Shown: positions 7,486 to 16,494, numbered from the stretch's first letter. The stretch is 43,242 nt of DNA from Constrictibacter sp. MBR-5 (GCF_040549485.1 NZ_JBEPTK010000026.1:1-43242), one strand, 5' to 3'. Translations and numbers: made by a program. The notes: generated from the sequence alone by a model not told the origin.

Positions 7486-8512
7486 GAACCGCGGACCCTG
7501 GATAGAAGGCCGCCCAGGCGAACCACATCGCCTGGAACGTATTCACCGGTTCGAGCGCCCGGCCGTCGGACCACCGCACGGATCCGGGCAGGGCGCCGTC
7601 CATGGTGGCGCGCGCATCGCTGGCGCCGCGGAAAATGTAGCCGGTGTCCAGTCCCGGATCGTACACAGCGGTGAACGCGTCGCCGCCGACCCGCTGGATC
7701 AACTGTCCCTCTCGACGAAGTGTCGCCAGATCGAATGCGACCGCGACATCCGCGGTCCTGCCGCCCAGTACCATCGTCTTCGGCGCGAAACGGTCGTCCT
7801 CATTCAGCACGGGAAAGATGCGGGCACTGTCCGGCGCGTAGTAACCCTCCGGCGGATTGTAGGCGCCGTATGGGTCCCGCTCATAGTTTCGCGCGAAGCC
7901 GGTTTTCGTGGAAAGGACGTCGGTGCGGGGGTACGCGGCCCGCCAGCGCTCCCATGTCGTCCAGACAAGGGGACGCTCGACCAGCGCCCCGCCGGCATGC
8001 GGCCCGCTGATGCCGACCGCCAGAACCTGCGGGAACCAAGTGTCGGTGTCGCGGTCGTACATGACCAGGTTGCTGTTCACCAAGCTGCCCGAAACGCCGA
8101 ATGCGGTATCGTTCCGCTCGAACGCGATCGCCGTGCCGGTGAGCGGACAGTAGGTCACGGCCAGTCGGCGCATGCCGATCGTGTCGTTGACGATCTCGTG
8201 CCAGACCAGCACGCGCTGCGGGTAGGCACGGGCGGTGCCTCCCTCGACCAGCCCGAAGACGATGTCGCCGTCGTCCAGATATCCGCCGGCCTCCGCCGCA
8301 CTCCAGAAGGCCGGCGCGTCTATCGACGGGATGCCGTCTTTGCCGGGGCCGCCAGACATCATGATCTGCCTGTAGGCGGAGAGGTCCCGCGGAACCAAAC
8401 GTCCGCCCGCGAGGAGGGGGAACCGCTCCCGGCCCTGCGCGATCCCGAACGGCATCGCGGCCAGAGCTACGGACGAAAGCGCACCAGTCAGGACCGTGCG
8501 GCGGCTGGGCAT
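7478..8512 (-). CDS. DUF3179 family exported protein
   Basis: The 344-residue product begins with a twin-arginine signal (MPSRRTVLTGALSSVALA). The mature part shows the DUF3179 hallmarks: IPSIDAPAF, RAYPQRVLVWHEIVND, VTYCPLTGTAIAF, FGVSGSLVNSNLVMYDRDTD and a C-terminal AMWFAWAAFYP. The single conserved Cys lies in YCPLTG. The biochemical role of DUF3179 is unsettled. It is first in a unit with two Cys-rich membrane/redox partners and a thioredoxin, and a perfect SigF-type site lies 77 bp upstream of its ATG. The start was set at the ATG giving the Tat signal; the long upstream open frame is antisense noise over a non-coding gap. Confidence 0.88.
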   Translation of the reverse strand: MPSRRTVLTGALSSVALAAMPFGIAQGRERFPLLAGGRLVPRDLSAYRQIMMSGGPGKDGIPSIDAPAFWSAAEAGGYLDDGDIVFGLVEGGTARAYPQRVLVWHEIVNDTIGMRRLAVTYCPLTGTAIAFERNDTAFGVSGSLVNSNLVMYDRDTDTWFPQVLAVGISGPHAGGALVERPLVWTTWERWRAAYPRTDVLSTKTGFARNYERDPYGAYNPPEGYYAPDSARIFPVLNEDDRFAPKTMVLGGRTADVAVAFDLATLRREGQLIQRVGGDAFTAVYDPGLDTGYIFRGASDARATMDGALPGSVRWSDGRALEPVNTFQAMWFAWAAFYPGSAVHA

Positions 8513-8588
8513 CCGAACGCCTCCTCGATCTCGGTCGGGCCGCGACCGACCACTTGGCCGGCCGATCGGCAGACGGTTCAATCCCGTA

Positions 8589-8614
8589 TTCGTGCCGCGA
8601 CCCGATCCGGTTAC
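8589..8614 (-). promoter_or_regulatory. SigF-type promoter, GTAACC-N16-CGAA (perfect)
   Basis: On the minus strand GTAACC (8614-8609) and CGAA (8592-8589) are separated by exactly 16 bp. This equals the consensus reported for Caulobacter SigF. It sits in the 143-bp gap upstream of the DUF3179-membrane protein-thioredoxin-CcdA unit and points at it. Confidence 0.7.
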
Positions 8615-8655
8615 GTGCGGTCGTGGTTCGTCGACCGTTGCTGCCGGCACGTCCG

Positions 8656-10506
8656 TCAGTGACCGGAGCATGACGCTCCGCCGAGGACGCAGAATTGCGC
8701 ACAATTGGGATGGTTCAAACGGACCGGTCCGCTCGCGGCGGCGAGCGTCCCACCTATCTCGAACGCCTCGTCGTAAGGCAGGAGCGTGCACGCCACCACG
8801 GCCGGCCGCTCGCTGCCGCGCCGCTTCACGACCATGCGGGATGACGCGCACATGACGCTGTCCGGAGACATGCCCAGCCGGCTCCAGCAGCCCTCGCTGA
8901 TCTCCGGGACGTCGCGGGTGCCGTCCATCTCGGGGAAGATGACCAGCGCGGCCGGGTCCGCAGGGTCGATCGGAAGCCCGTGCTTTGCAAAGAGGCGCGC
9001 ATAGCCGAGGCGGGCCTCGGCGTCGCTCTCCGTGCCGATGGACCGACCGGCGACACTCACGGTCAAGCCGCTCCGTGCGAGCCACTTCAAACCATCGATG
9101 GCGGCGTCGAAGGCGCCCAACCCGCGTTCCTCATCGTGCCGTTCGCGCGTGTAATGATCCAAAGACACGCGCATCAGTAGGATGCCGCCGAGCCGCCGCA
9201 CGACGGACAGAAGTTCTTTCTCCAGGCGCCGCATCGGTCGCATCGCGTTGGTGAGCACCAGGACCCGAAAGCTGCGGCTGAGGCACAGCTCGATCATGGC
9301 CAGAAAATCGGGATTCATGAACGGTTCGCCGCCGGTGAAGCCGATCTCGTCGGTCGGGGCGCGCAGCCGATCGATCTCATCGAGATAGTCGCGCAGATCG
9401 TCGAGACGGAAATAGGCCAGGCGATCGTTCCGCGGGCTCGATTCGATGTAGCAGTTCCGGCATTCGATATTGCAGAGCGTCCCGGTGTTGACCCAGAGAG
9501 TCCGCAACGCGGTCAGTGCGACCTCTGCCCGCGGTTCGCCAGCAGCCGTCCACGCCGGGTCTTCGAACTTGGCCGTACCGCGCGCTCCAGGCCGCCCATG
9601 GGAATCCGGCCAGTGATGCTCCACCCGGGGATCGCGCGCAGGATCGAGCGCCACCGCCCTCCACTGCGGGCGACAGAGAATCTCGCCGGCTTCGAGTGGG
9701 ACGCCGCGAGCAGCACACTCCGCGGCAGGCAGAACATCGCAGCTCGGCCACAGGCCCTGCTCCAGCGCATCCGCATAACCCTCGGGTAGGCCTGCAGCCC
9801 GCATCTTCGCCGCGGCGCCGGCATGTCCATATTCGAGCGCGCGATGGGCGATCCGAAGGCCGGACGCCGACGGCGTGAGAATGCTGTACCAGACGCGCGG
9901 CGTGCCGTCGTTCGCCGGCAGGCCGACAACCCCTGGATTGTGCCAGAGGAAGCCCTCGATCGACTGTGTGAAGGGAAGTCCGCAGTGACCGCCGACGATG
10001 CCGTCCACACCGGCTGCGCTGAGTTCGGCCAGCTTGGCTGCCGCTGGCGTCGTGGCGAAGTTGAATACGTTGATGTCGTTCAGGCCGCCGTGCACGACGG
10101 CGAGGCGGATCCCGCCGAGGACAATGTCGATACGGCGCGGCAGGTTCGCCATCCAGGCCCGCCGATCGGCATCCACCAGGCCATCAGCAAATGCGTACCA
10201 CGCGGCACTCAATCGATCGCAGCTACTCCCGGGCTCAAAGCCGCATCCGCAATCGCCGGCACCGCTCGCCAAGGATTCCTCGCAGTTGCCCATGACGACG
10301 TGTATGGCCGACTCGCGGATGACATCGATCGTCGCGACCGGGTCGGCGCAGTAGGCGACGACGTCACCCGTGCAGACGATCCGTTCGGGTGGGATATCGA
10401 GACGGCGGGCGTCGTCGAGGACTGCGCGTGTCGCTTCGAGATTTCCGTAGGGCCCGCCGAAGATGAGCACCGGTTGGTCGGTAGCGATCGTTGCGGGTAT
10501 GCGCAT
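8656..10506 (-). CDS. Metallophosphoesterase-like / radical SAM fusion protein
   Basis: The 616-residue protein starts at the ATG at 10506. Residues ~10-215 follow the calcineurin-like phosphoesterase fold (VLIFGGPYGNLEA, CTGDVVAYCADP, VMGNCEE, VVHGG, GGHCGLPF). Several metal ligands are altered: the DxH of the first motif reads GGPY, GNHD reads GNCE and GHTH reads GHCG. A Cys-dense insert (DCGCGFEPGSSC, residues ~85-96) is present. Residues ~335-600 form a radical SAM domain with the cluster motif CNIECRNC (C345, C349, C352) and GGEPFMNP. The tail has four more Cys (NCAQFC, SCSGH), suggesting an extra Fe-S site. It is a single gene with a perfect SigF-type site 91 bp upstream. The substrate is unknown; peptide or small-molecule modification is possible. 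Confidence 0.8.
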   Translation of the reverse strand: MRIPATIATDQPVLIFGGPYGNLEATRAVLDDARRLDIPPERIVCTGDVVAYCADPVATIDVIRESAIHVVMGNCEESLASGAGDCGCGFEPGSSCDRLSAAWYAFADGLVDADRRAWMANLPRRIDIVLGGIRLAVVHGGLNDINVFNFATTPAAAKLAELSAAGVDGIVGGHCGLPFTQSIEGFLWHNPGVVGLPANDGTPRVWYSILTPSASGLRIAHRALEYGHAGAAAKMRAAGLPEGYADALEQGLWPSCDVLPAAECAARGVPLEAGEILCRPQWRAVALDPARDPRVEHHWPDSHGRPGARGTAKFEDPAWTAAGEPRAEVALTALRTLWVNTGTLCNIECRNCYIESSPRNDRLAYFRLDDLRDYLDEIDRLRAPTDEIGFTGGEPFMNPDFLAMIELCLSRSFRVLVLTNAMRPMRRLEKELLSVVRRLGGILLMRVSLDHYTRERHDEERGLGAFDAAIDGLKWLARSGLTVSVAGRSIGTESDAEARLGYARLFAKHGLPIDPADPAALVIFPEMDGTRDVPEISEGCWSRLGMSPDSVMCASSRMVVKRRGSERPAVVACTLLPYDEAFEIGGTLAAASGPVRLNHPNCAQFCVLGGASCSGH

Positions 10507-10596
10507 GATGAGATCGAAACTCCCTGCCGACGGGTCGAGACGGCCGTCGACGTCGCCACGGCGAGTGCCCGGCGACGATCGGCCATGTCGAAGGTG

Positions 10597-10622
10597 TTCG
10601 AGCGCTCCGCGGCCGAGGTTAC
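10597..10622 (-). promoter_or_regulatory. SigF-type promoter, GTAACC-N16-CGAA (perfect)
   Basis: Minus-strand GTAACC (10622-10617) and CGAA (10600-10597) with a 16-bp spacer. It sits just behind the GH15 stop codon and 91 bp before the start of the phosphoesterase-like/radical SAM gene, so that gene can be transcribed apart from the GH15 unit. Confidence 0.7.
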
Positions 10623-10639
10623 ACGGCCCACGTCGGTTC

Positions 10640-12589
10640 TTACCGGATGCGGAACTTCGACGCTCGCGACGATCGGAACCTCGGTGTGCCGGAATGGCGC
10701 AGGCCGGAGAGAACGCCTCGCCACCCGAAGCTGGCGCCGACGCTGCGGGCCGCGCGATCGGCATAGGTGCCCTGCACTGCAGCCGCGCCACCGGCTTCGA
10801 AGAGCGCAAGGTTCACGGCACTTCCGATCAGCCCAAGGTGCGTCAGTGCCTGCGGGAAGTTGCCGAGGAACGCCCCCGTCCGCGGGTCGATCTCTTCCGC
10901 GAAGAGACCGACATCGTTCGCACGACCACAGAGATGCTCGAAGAGGGTTCGTGCCTCCTGTCCCCGACCAAGGGCCAGAAGCGCATCAACCAGCCAGAAG
11001 CTGCAAAGAAGGAAGGCTCCTTCACTGCCGGTGAGCCCGTCCTCGGCAACGTAGCGGACGACGAAATCGCCTTCGCGCAGGCCGGATTCGATTTTCTCGA
11101 CGGTTGCGGCGAGATCCGCACCCGCCAAGGGGAAGTCCATGAGCGGAACCAAGAGCAGCGCGGCATCGGGACCGGCATCCTCGGCGGCGCGCGGAAGGGC
11201 AGCTCCGCTTCGTTCGAGAATCGCGGCGCGGATCTGCGCGCGCAGTTGAAGCCAGTCCCGACGCTCGCCGAGGAGCCGGATCGCGCGATCCACCGTGACC
11301 CAGCACATCACGCGCGAATGGGTGAAGTGCAAAGGGTCGGAACGCACTTCCCACAGGCCGCTGTCCGGCTCGCGCCAATACCTCGCCACCATTTCGACGA
11401 AACCGCTCAGCAGGGGGCGAGCCTCGGCCGGCAGGCGGCCGCCCAGCCGGACATAGATCAGGGCGGCATCCAGAATATAGCCGTACACGTCCAGCTGTCG
11501 CTGGCGAACAGCCGCATTGCCGATCCGGACAGGCCGGCTGCCGCAGTAGCCGTCGAGATGTAGCAGCACCGACTCCGGCAGTTCCGTCTCTCCCGCGATG
11601 CCATACATCAGCTGAACGTCCGGATGGGTCGTTGCGCAACTGCGCTGCAGAAACGTGAAGAAACGCTGCGCCTCGCCCGAATAGCCAAGCGACGTCAGAG
11701 CATAGAGCGTCAGGCTGGCGTCACGGACCCAGCAGAAGCGATAGTCCCAGTTGCGTTCACCGCCGATCGTTTCGGGAAGCGATGTCGTCGGCGCCGCGAC
11801 AATCGCCCCGGTCGGCGCGAAGCACATCAGCTTCAGCGCCAATGCGCTCCGCCGGACATGCTCGGTGTATGGACCCTCATACCGGCAGAAGCCGATCCAC
11901 TCCTCCCAGAAGTGCATCGTCGTGGCCAGTGCGCGGTCGACATCCTCCGGGTCGCTCGGTGAGGCGGACGCGCTGAGAAGAATGTAGAACCGATCGCCCG
12001 CGCGGACCGCGATGCGACCGCGCGCCTCGTGCCGATCCACCTCAAACGGGAGATCGGACTGAAGGCGCAATCCATTTTCCGCGACGAAGCCCGTTGCGTC
12101 AGGCTGGAGGTGCGCCGATCGCCGCGCGAAGTCGAGCGAGAGACGCAGGGCAAAGTCCAACTCGACTTCACCCGAAACGCCCTCGATCCGACGTATCAGC
12201 CAGGCCGGCGCCTCCAACGAGACATAGTCGAAAGCGCCCGCCGTCCCGTCACGCCCTACCGCCATGAAATCCGTCAGGTGGACGGCGCCGGTATCGGTCG
12301 TGAAACTCGTTCTCAAGACATTCGTGCCAGGCAGATAGTGCCGGTCCACGGCACAAGCTGCTACCGGCCGGGTCGCCATGTAGCCGGCCGATTCATTGTC
12401 CAGCAGGCGGCAAAGCACGGGGTCGGCGTCGAACCGGCCGAAGGCGCACCAGTCGATACCGCCGTCCATAGAAACGAGCGCGGTTCCATGGCAGTCGCCG
12501 AGCGCGGCATAGTCTGCGATGGGGCGGTACCCTCGTCCCTCCGCACTGTGGGGGAGTCGGGTTTTCGTCTGTGGGGCGGTCTCCCGCAT
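10640..12589 (-). CDS. Glycoside hydrolase family 15 protein (glucoamylase/trehalase-like)
   Basis: This 649-residue protein has the two-part layout of bacterial GH15 enzymes: an N-terminal beta-rich domain (RPIADYAALGDCHGTALVS, DGGIDWCAFGRFDADPVLC) and a C-terminal (alpha/alpha)6 barrel. The barrel carries NWDYRFCWVRDASLTLYAL and the catalytic region FAEEIDPRTGAFLGNFPQAL. Family members hydrolyse alpha-glucosidic bonds in maltodextrins or trehalose from the non-reducing end. No signal peptide is seen, so it should act in the cytoplasm. It starts 12 bp after the flavoprotein stop and ends a unit of four genes. The link to its redox and transport neighbours is not obvious; osmolyte (trehalose) turnover under stress is one possibility. 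Confidence 0.9.
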   Translation of the reverse strand: MRETAPQTKTRLPHSAEGRGYRPIADYAALGDCHGTALVSMDGGIDWCAFGRFDADPVLCRLLDNESAGYMATRPVAACAVDRHYLPGTNVLRTSFTTDTGAVHLTDFMAVGRDGTAGAFDYVSLEAPAWLIRRIEGVSGEVELDFALRLSLDFARRSAHLQPDATGFVAENGLRLQSDLPFEVDRHEARGRIAVRAGDRFYILLSASASPSDPEDVDRALATTMHFWEEWIGFCRYEGPYTEHVRRSALALKLMCFAPTGAIVAAPTTSLPETIGGERNWDYRFCWVRDASLTLYALTSLGYSGEAQRFFTFLQRSCATTHPDVQLMYGIAGETELPESVLLHLDGYCGSRPVRIGNAAVRQRQLDVYGYILDAALIYVRLGGRLPAEARPLLSGFVEMVARYWREPDSGLWEVRSDPLHFTHSRVMCWVTVDRAIRLLGERRDWLQLRAQIRAAILERSGAALPRAAEDAGPDAALLLVPLMDFPLAGADLAATVEKIESGLREGDFVVRYVAEDGLTGSEGAFLLCSFWLVDALLALGRGQEARTLFEHLCGRANDVGLFAEEIDPRTGAFLGNFPQALTHLGLIGSAVNLALFEAGGAAAVQGTYADRAARSVGASFGWRGVLSGLRHSGTPRFRSSRASKFRIR

Positions 12590-12601
12590 GTCGGCCTCCG
12601 T

Positions 12602-14029
12602 TCAAGGCAGCCTGGCGAGTGCCCTGACCAGGCGTCGGCTCCACGTCCCAAAGAGCGATGCGCGGTAGAATTCGCCGGCAGCGGATTTGCTCGCCTCACC
12701 CAAGGTGGGATATGGCGCAACGGCACCGGCGATGTCCTTCAGCTTCAGCCGCTGCGCGATCGCCAGTACCCACACCTGGATGAGCTCACCGGCATGCGGC
12801 CCCAGGATCGAGGCACCGAGCACCCGGCCATTGCGCCGTGCGACGATCTTCACCGAGCCCAAGGTCTGAAGCTCAGCCCGCGCTCTGTCGTTCTTGCCGA
12901 AGCTGGACCGCACCACGACGATGCGGTCGCCGTGGACCTCTCGGGCCTGAGTCTCCGTCAATCCAACCTGTGCGAGTTCGGGATCCGTGTAGGTGACCCA
13001 CGGCAGAGCGCGGTAGTCGACCTGCGCCGGGAGCCGGAACAAGGCATTGCGCACGACGATGCCGGCCTGATAGGCGGCGGCGTGCGTAAACTGGGGGCCG
13101 CCCGCGACATCGCCAATGGCATAAACGCCCCTGACGCTTGTGCGCATCCGGCTGTCGACGACGATCCCCTTCTTGCCGTAGGCGATACCCGCCGCGTCGA
13201 GATCCAGTCCATCGATGTTCGGACGTCGTCCGGTCGCGACGAGCAGGTGCGACGCGACGAGCCGGCTCGTTCTGGTGCCTTCCCTGATCAGCACCGCTAT
13301 CCCGGCCTCATCCGCTTCGACCGACACGATCTCCACCTGCGGACGGATGTCGATGCCCTCGGACAGAAGATGCCGAAGCAGCGTGTCGGCCAAATCCCGA
13401 TCGTCTTTCGCCATCGGTCGCGCCGCCTCGAGAACGGTGACGCGGGAACCCAGGCGGCGATGCGCCTGAGCCATCTCGATCCCGATGGGGCCACCTCCTA
13501 TGACGACGAGGTGCTCGGGAAGACGCGTGTTCTGGAAGATCGTCTCGTTGGTATGGAAGCGAACCCCGTCGAGGCCCGGAATGGGCGGCACCGCCGGGGA
13601 CGAACCAGTGGCGACGACGATGCGTCGGGCCTCTATGAACGTATCGTCGGCCACCAGTTCGCGCGGGCCCACGAAGCGTGCTTCCGCCCTGATGACCTCG
13701 GCGCCGAGCTCTTCGAACCGGACTTGGGAGTCGTGTGGCGCGATCGCCCGAACGACGTCTTGGACATGCTCGCGTACCCGATCGAAATTGACGGACGGCG
13801 CTCCGGCGTCTACGCCGAACCGTGGGCTCGATCGCACCGAGGCTGCGGCGTTCGCTGCTGCAATAAGCGCCTTCGACGGAACGCAGCCGGTGTTCAGGCA
13901 CTCTCCTCCCATCTCGCCGCGTTCGATCAGAACAGTCGTTACGCCCAGTTGCGCAGCGACGGCGGCAACGGAGAGACCTCCCGAGCCCGCACCGATGACG
14001 CAGACATCGGCCTTGATCCGTGAACTCAT
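12602..14029 (-). CDS. Mercuric-reductase-like FAD/NAD(P)-binding oxidoreductase
   Basis: The 475-residue protein is a class I pyridine nucleotide-disulfide oxidoreductase. It has an N-terminal FAD motif (VCVIGAGSGGLSVA), the redox disulfide GGECLNTGCVPSK (C44, C49), an NAD(P)-binding VVIGGGPIGIEMAQA, the second FAD motif VYAIGDVAGG and a dimerisation domain. It lacks the C-terminal vicinal Cys pair needed by true MerA and lacks lipoamide dehydrogenase gene neighbours, so a mercury role is doubtful. Genes of this type often sit beside TVP38 membrane proteins, as here (92 bp downstream of one). The likely role is reduction of an unidentified disulfide or quinone substrate. Confidence 0.88.
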   Translation of the reverse strand: MSSRIKADVCVIGAGSGGLSVAAVAAQLGVTTVLIERGEMGGECLNTGCVPSKALIAAANAAASVRSSPRFGVDAGAPSVNFDRVREHVQDVVRAIAPHDSQVRFEELGAEVIRAEARFVGPRELVADDTFIEARRIVVATGSSPAVPPIPGLDGVRFHTNETIFQNTRLPEHLVVIGGGPIGIEMAQAHRRLGSRVTVLEAARPMAKDDRDLADTLLRHLLSEGIDIRPQVEIVSVEADEAGIAVLIREGTRTSRLVASHLLVATGRRPNIDGLDLDAAGIAYGKKGIVVDSRMRTSVRGVYAIGDVAGGPQFTHAAAYQAGIVVRNALFRLPAQVDYRALPWVTYTDPELAQVGLTETQAREVHGDRIVVVRSSFGKNDRARAELQTLGSVKIVARRNGRVLGASILGPHAGELIQVWVLAIAQRLKLKDIAGAVAPYPTLGEASKSAAGEFYRASLFGTWSRRLVRALARLP

Positions 14030-14121
14030 AGGTCCTCCAGGCGGCGAGGCCGCGATCGGGGTGCGGGCGGAACGGCGTCGGGTGCGGGCGGAGCGGTGGG
14101 CACAGCCATGGTCGTTCCGCT

Positions 14122-14856
14122 TCAGGGAGCCTCGGCGATTCCCATTTCTCGAAGCTTCGTCCGGGTTCTGCGGCCGATCAGGACCGTCACACCCACCGTT
14201 GCGAGCAGTCCCACCCCGAACAGCACCCAGCGCAGCAGGCCGACGTCGGTGCTGTCTGTGGTCGCGGCGCGCCCCATGATGCCCAGCCAGACGAAGACCA
14301 CTGTTCCGGGTGCGATGCCGACGAAGGTCGCGAGCACGTAGTCACGGAACGGGATGCGGGTGATTCCAAAGAAATAGTTCTGAAGATTGAACGGCACCAA
14401 TGGGCTGAGGCGAAGGAGAAGCACCACCTTCCACCCCTCGTCCCCTACCGCGCGATCAATGGCCGCGAAGCGCGGGCGACCGTCGAGCATCGCCTGCACC
14501 TTTCCCTGCGCAATGTACCGGCCAATCAGGAAGGCGGCCGACGCTCCGACCGTCGCAGCGGCCAGGACCAGGGGAATCCCCATGACGCCGAAGACGAGAC
14601 CGGCGACGATCGACAGGGCGGACGCCGGGGCGAGCAGAACGGTTGCGAGCACGTACACGAGGCCGAACGCAGCGAAACCCCACATGCCGAGACGTTCGAC
14701 CCAATGCTCCAGGCGCAGCATCCATTCGTCGATCGGCAGGGCGAACCACACGACCAGCAGCAGTCCCAACGCAGCCGAAACGGCCAGGCCGACGAGGAGC
14801 CTTTGGCGCACGGTGCGGGGCGGCCGGGGCCCACCACCTGAGCCCGGAGCCATCAC
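14122..14856 (-). CDS. TVP38/TMEM64 (DedA-like) membrane protein
   Basis: The 244-residue protein has about six membrane segments and the VTT/SNARE-associated domain: APASALSIVAGLVFG, then LIGRYIAQGKV, LLRLSPLVPFNLQNYFFGIT and FVGIAPGTVVFVWLG. Members of the DedA/TVP38 superfamily act in lipid scrambling or flipping and membrane homeostasis, though this branch has no fixed assignment. Its ATG overlaps the end of the symporter gene in an ATGA junction, so the two are translationally coupled. The flavoprotein gene follows, a common pairing. Confidence 0.88.
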   Translation of the reverse strand: MMAPGSGGGPRPPRTVRQRLLVGLAVSAALGLLLVVWFALPIDEWMLRLEHWVERLGMWGFAAFGLVYVLATVLLAPASALSIVAGLVFGVMGIPLVLAAATVGASAAFLIGRYIAQGKVQAMLDGRPRFAAIDRAVGDEGWKVVLLLRLSPLVPFNLQNYFFGITRIPFRDYVLATFVGIAPGTVVFVWLGIMGRAATTDSTDVGLLRWVLFGVGLLATVGVTVLIGRRTRTKLREMGIAEAP

Positions 14857-16232
14857 GCGGAAGCCTCTTTCACGCCGCGCCAGCTTCCGAGGGCGAACGC
14901 CAGCATCCCGCCTCCGAGGACCGAGAGACTCACGATCAACAACTTCGTGTAGTCGTGGATCGGGCCGAACATCGGTTCGAAAAGCGCGAAATGGCCAGCG
15001 CTATCGACGAAATAGCCGATCGATCCCGACATCGCCAAGGCGAAAGCCGTAGCGTACGACCAGCGCGGAACACGAAAATCTCCCCAGATCCGAAAGAAGA
15101 CGACCGGCGCAAGAAACATCGACGCCGTGCCACTCACGGCGACGGCCGAGAAGAGGTCCTTGCTGCCGACGAACAGCAGGCCCAGCCCGCCGACCAGAAA
15201 GGCCACCATGGCGATGCGTCCGTTCAGGATCGATGGCTGCGCGATGCGCATGTCCACTACGACCAGTTTCGAGGCACTGGAGAGCGTGGAGTCCAGCGTC
15301 GAGACGGCGGAGACGATGAGGGCGAGATTGACGAGCACCATCGTGCCGCCGCCGAGAAGTCGTCCCAGCGTATCCATCAACACTTCGTCGCCATCGCGGT
15401 GAAGGCCGGCAAACACCCCGACCAGGCCGAAGGCGAGGATGCAGACGAGACTGATCCAGAAGGCGTGATAGAAGCTCCGCATCGTCGTGTGACGATCGGC
15501 CAGGAAGCCGCGATCCGTCATCACCGGATCATGCAGCGGGTAACTCCAGACCTGCAGGAGTGCGACTGCCAGCAGCACCCATCCCGGGCTCGTGAAGTCC
15601 GGGCTGCTCGCTAGCACCGGGACCCAGGCGAAGTCCGCACGCAGCACCACGGTCGCGAGCAGCGCCGCCAGGAGCCCCAGCAACACCGTCATCTGGACGA
15701 CGTCGGTCTTCAGCGACGCGCGCAGTCCGCCCATCGCGCCGTAGCTCAGCGTCAATGCGGCGACTGCAACGATGGCGATGGCGTATGGATACGAGCCCGC
15801 GCTGCCGAAGATGATGCCGACCACCAGCAGGTTCGCGAAAACCTCGCTCAACAGGCGCAGCGCGACGACGAAATTGTAGGTCCATTCGCCGAAACGGCCG
15901 AAATCCGCAACGAGAAACGACTGGATGTTCCTGAAGCCGTGCTTGAAGCGGATGCCGTCCACGACGTGCGCGCCGACAAGGAACGAGCCGTAATAGGTCG
16001 CATAGGCGACGGTCCCGGCAATGCCGAACAGATAGCCAAGAATGGCGGCGTTCAGGAGAGAGCGGGCGAATATCCAAGTCGTCACTTGCGACAGGACGAG
16101 TGTCCAGAGGCCAGGGGGCGCCCCCTCCTCGTCGGCGCCGTAAAAGAACCCCTCGACCGTGCGGACCCGCGGCGAGACCACCAGGCTCAGAAGCCCCAGC
16201 CCGATCAGGGAGAAAATAAGGACATACGCCAT
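14853..16232 (-). CDS. Sodium:solute symporter (SSS) family transporter
   Basis: About 12-13 membrane helices in 459 residues fit the SSS (LeuT-fold) family. Typical segments are the first helix after MAYVLIFSLIGLG, GFFYGADEEGAPPGLWTLV, the amphipathic GGLRASLKTDVVQM and SAVSTLDSTLSSASKLVVVD. SSS proteins import sugars, amino acids, carboxylates or vitamins with sodium; the substrate is not evident. I prefer the ATG at 16232, which puts helix 1 near the N terminus; a TTG at 16310 would add 26 polar residues. The gene leads the unit symporter-TVP38-flavoprotein-GH15. A GTAACC-N16-GGAA site lies at 16363-16388, between this gene and the Cys-repeat gene upstream. Confidence 0.88.
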   Translation of the reverse strand: MAYVLIFSLIGLGLLSLVVSPRVRTVEGFFYGADEEGAPPGLWTLVLSQVTTWIFARSLLNAAILGYLFGIAGTVAYATYYGSFLVGAHVVDGIRFKHGFRNIQSFLVADFGRFGEWTYNFVVALRLLSEVFANLLVVGIIFGSAGSYPYAIAIVAVAALTLSYGAMGGLRASLKTDVVQMTVLLGLLAALLATVVLRADFAWVPVLASSPDFTSPGWVLLAVALLQVWSYPLHDPVMTDRGFLADRHTTMRSFYHAFWISLVCILAFGLVGVFAGLHRDGDEVLMDTLGRLLGGGTMVLVNLALIVSAVSTLDSTLSSASKLVVVDMRIAQPSILNGRIAMVAFLVGGLGLLFVGSKDLFSAVAVSGTASMFLAPVVFFRIWGDFRVPRWSYATAFALAMSGSIGYFVDSAGHFALFEPMFGPIHDYTKLLIVSLSVLGGGMLAFALGSWRGVKEASA

Positions 16233-16362
16233 GTACCAGAGACCCGAGAGTCGCGGATGAGTGTCTTCGGCAGACTGTCGTGCGCGCCGGCGACGATATG
16301 GTGCGAACAACCGTCGTCACGAAGCCGTCCCGCAGCGGCCGACATGACCTGCTCGGGTGGGG

Positions 16363-16388
16363 TTCCCTGCGGAGCACCGTAAGGTTAC
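16363..16388 (-). promoter_or_regulatory. SigF-type promoter, GTAACC-N16-GGAA
   Basis: Minus-strand GTAACC (16388-16383), 16-bp spacer, GGAA (16366-16363). Only the first base of the -10 element departs from CGAA. It drives the symporter-TVP38-flavoprotein-GH15 unit. Confidence 0.55.
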
Positions 16389-16448
16389 GCCCTCATGGAA
16401 TCGCAGGGCAGAAACGGGGAGTTGCTGCCCGACAAGCGGTTGCCGCAG

Positions 16449-16480
16449 GTGGGACCGGCGGTTCTGCGCCGATCCCACCC
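16449..16480 (-). terminator. Strong hairpin behind the Cys-repeat gene (13-bp stem)
   Basis: The arms GGTGGGATCGGCG and CGCCGGTCCCACC (minus strand) pair over 13 bp with one G-U, around a 6-nt loop. The hairpin starts 14 nt after the stop codon. No T-run follows, so it may act as a partial terminator or as a 3' stabiliser of the short mRNA. Confidence 0.5.
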
Positions 16481-16494
16481 GTTCAGATCCGCTG

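Noticed and set aside
7436-8662. A 408-codon plus-strand open frame
   Set aside because: It is the antisense shadow of the DUF3179 gene in GC-rich DNA; its product is Arg/Gly/Pro-rich with no motif.
12029-14023. A 664-codon plus-strand open frame
   Set aside because: It is opposite the GH15 and flavoprotein genes, which have clear domain motifs on the minus strand.
12602-14029. Naming the minus-strand flavoprotein merA
   Set aside because: It lacks the C-terminal vicinal Cys and is outside the mer operon; the true merA is at 20880-22301.
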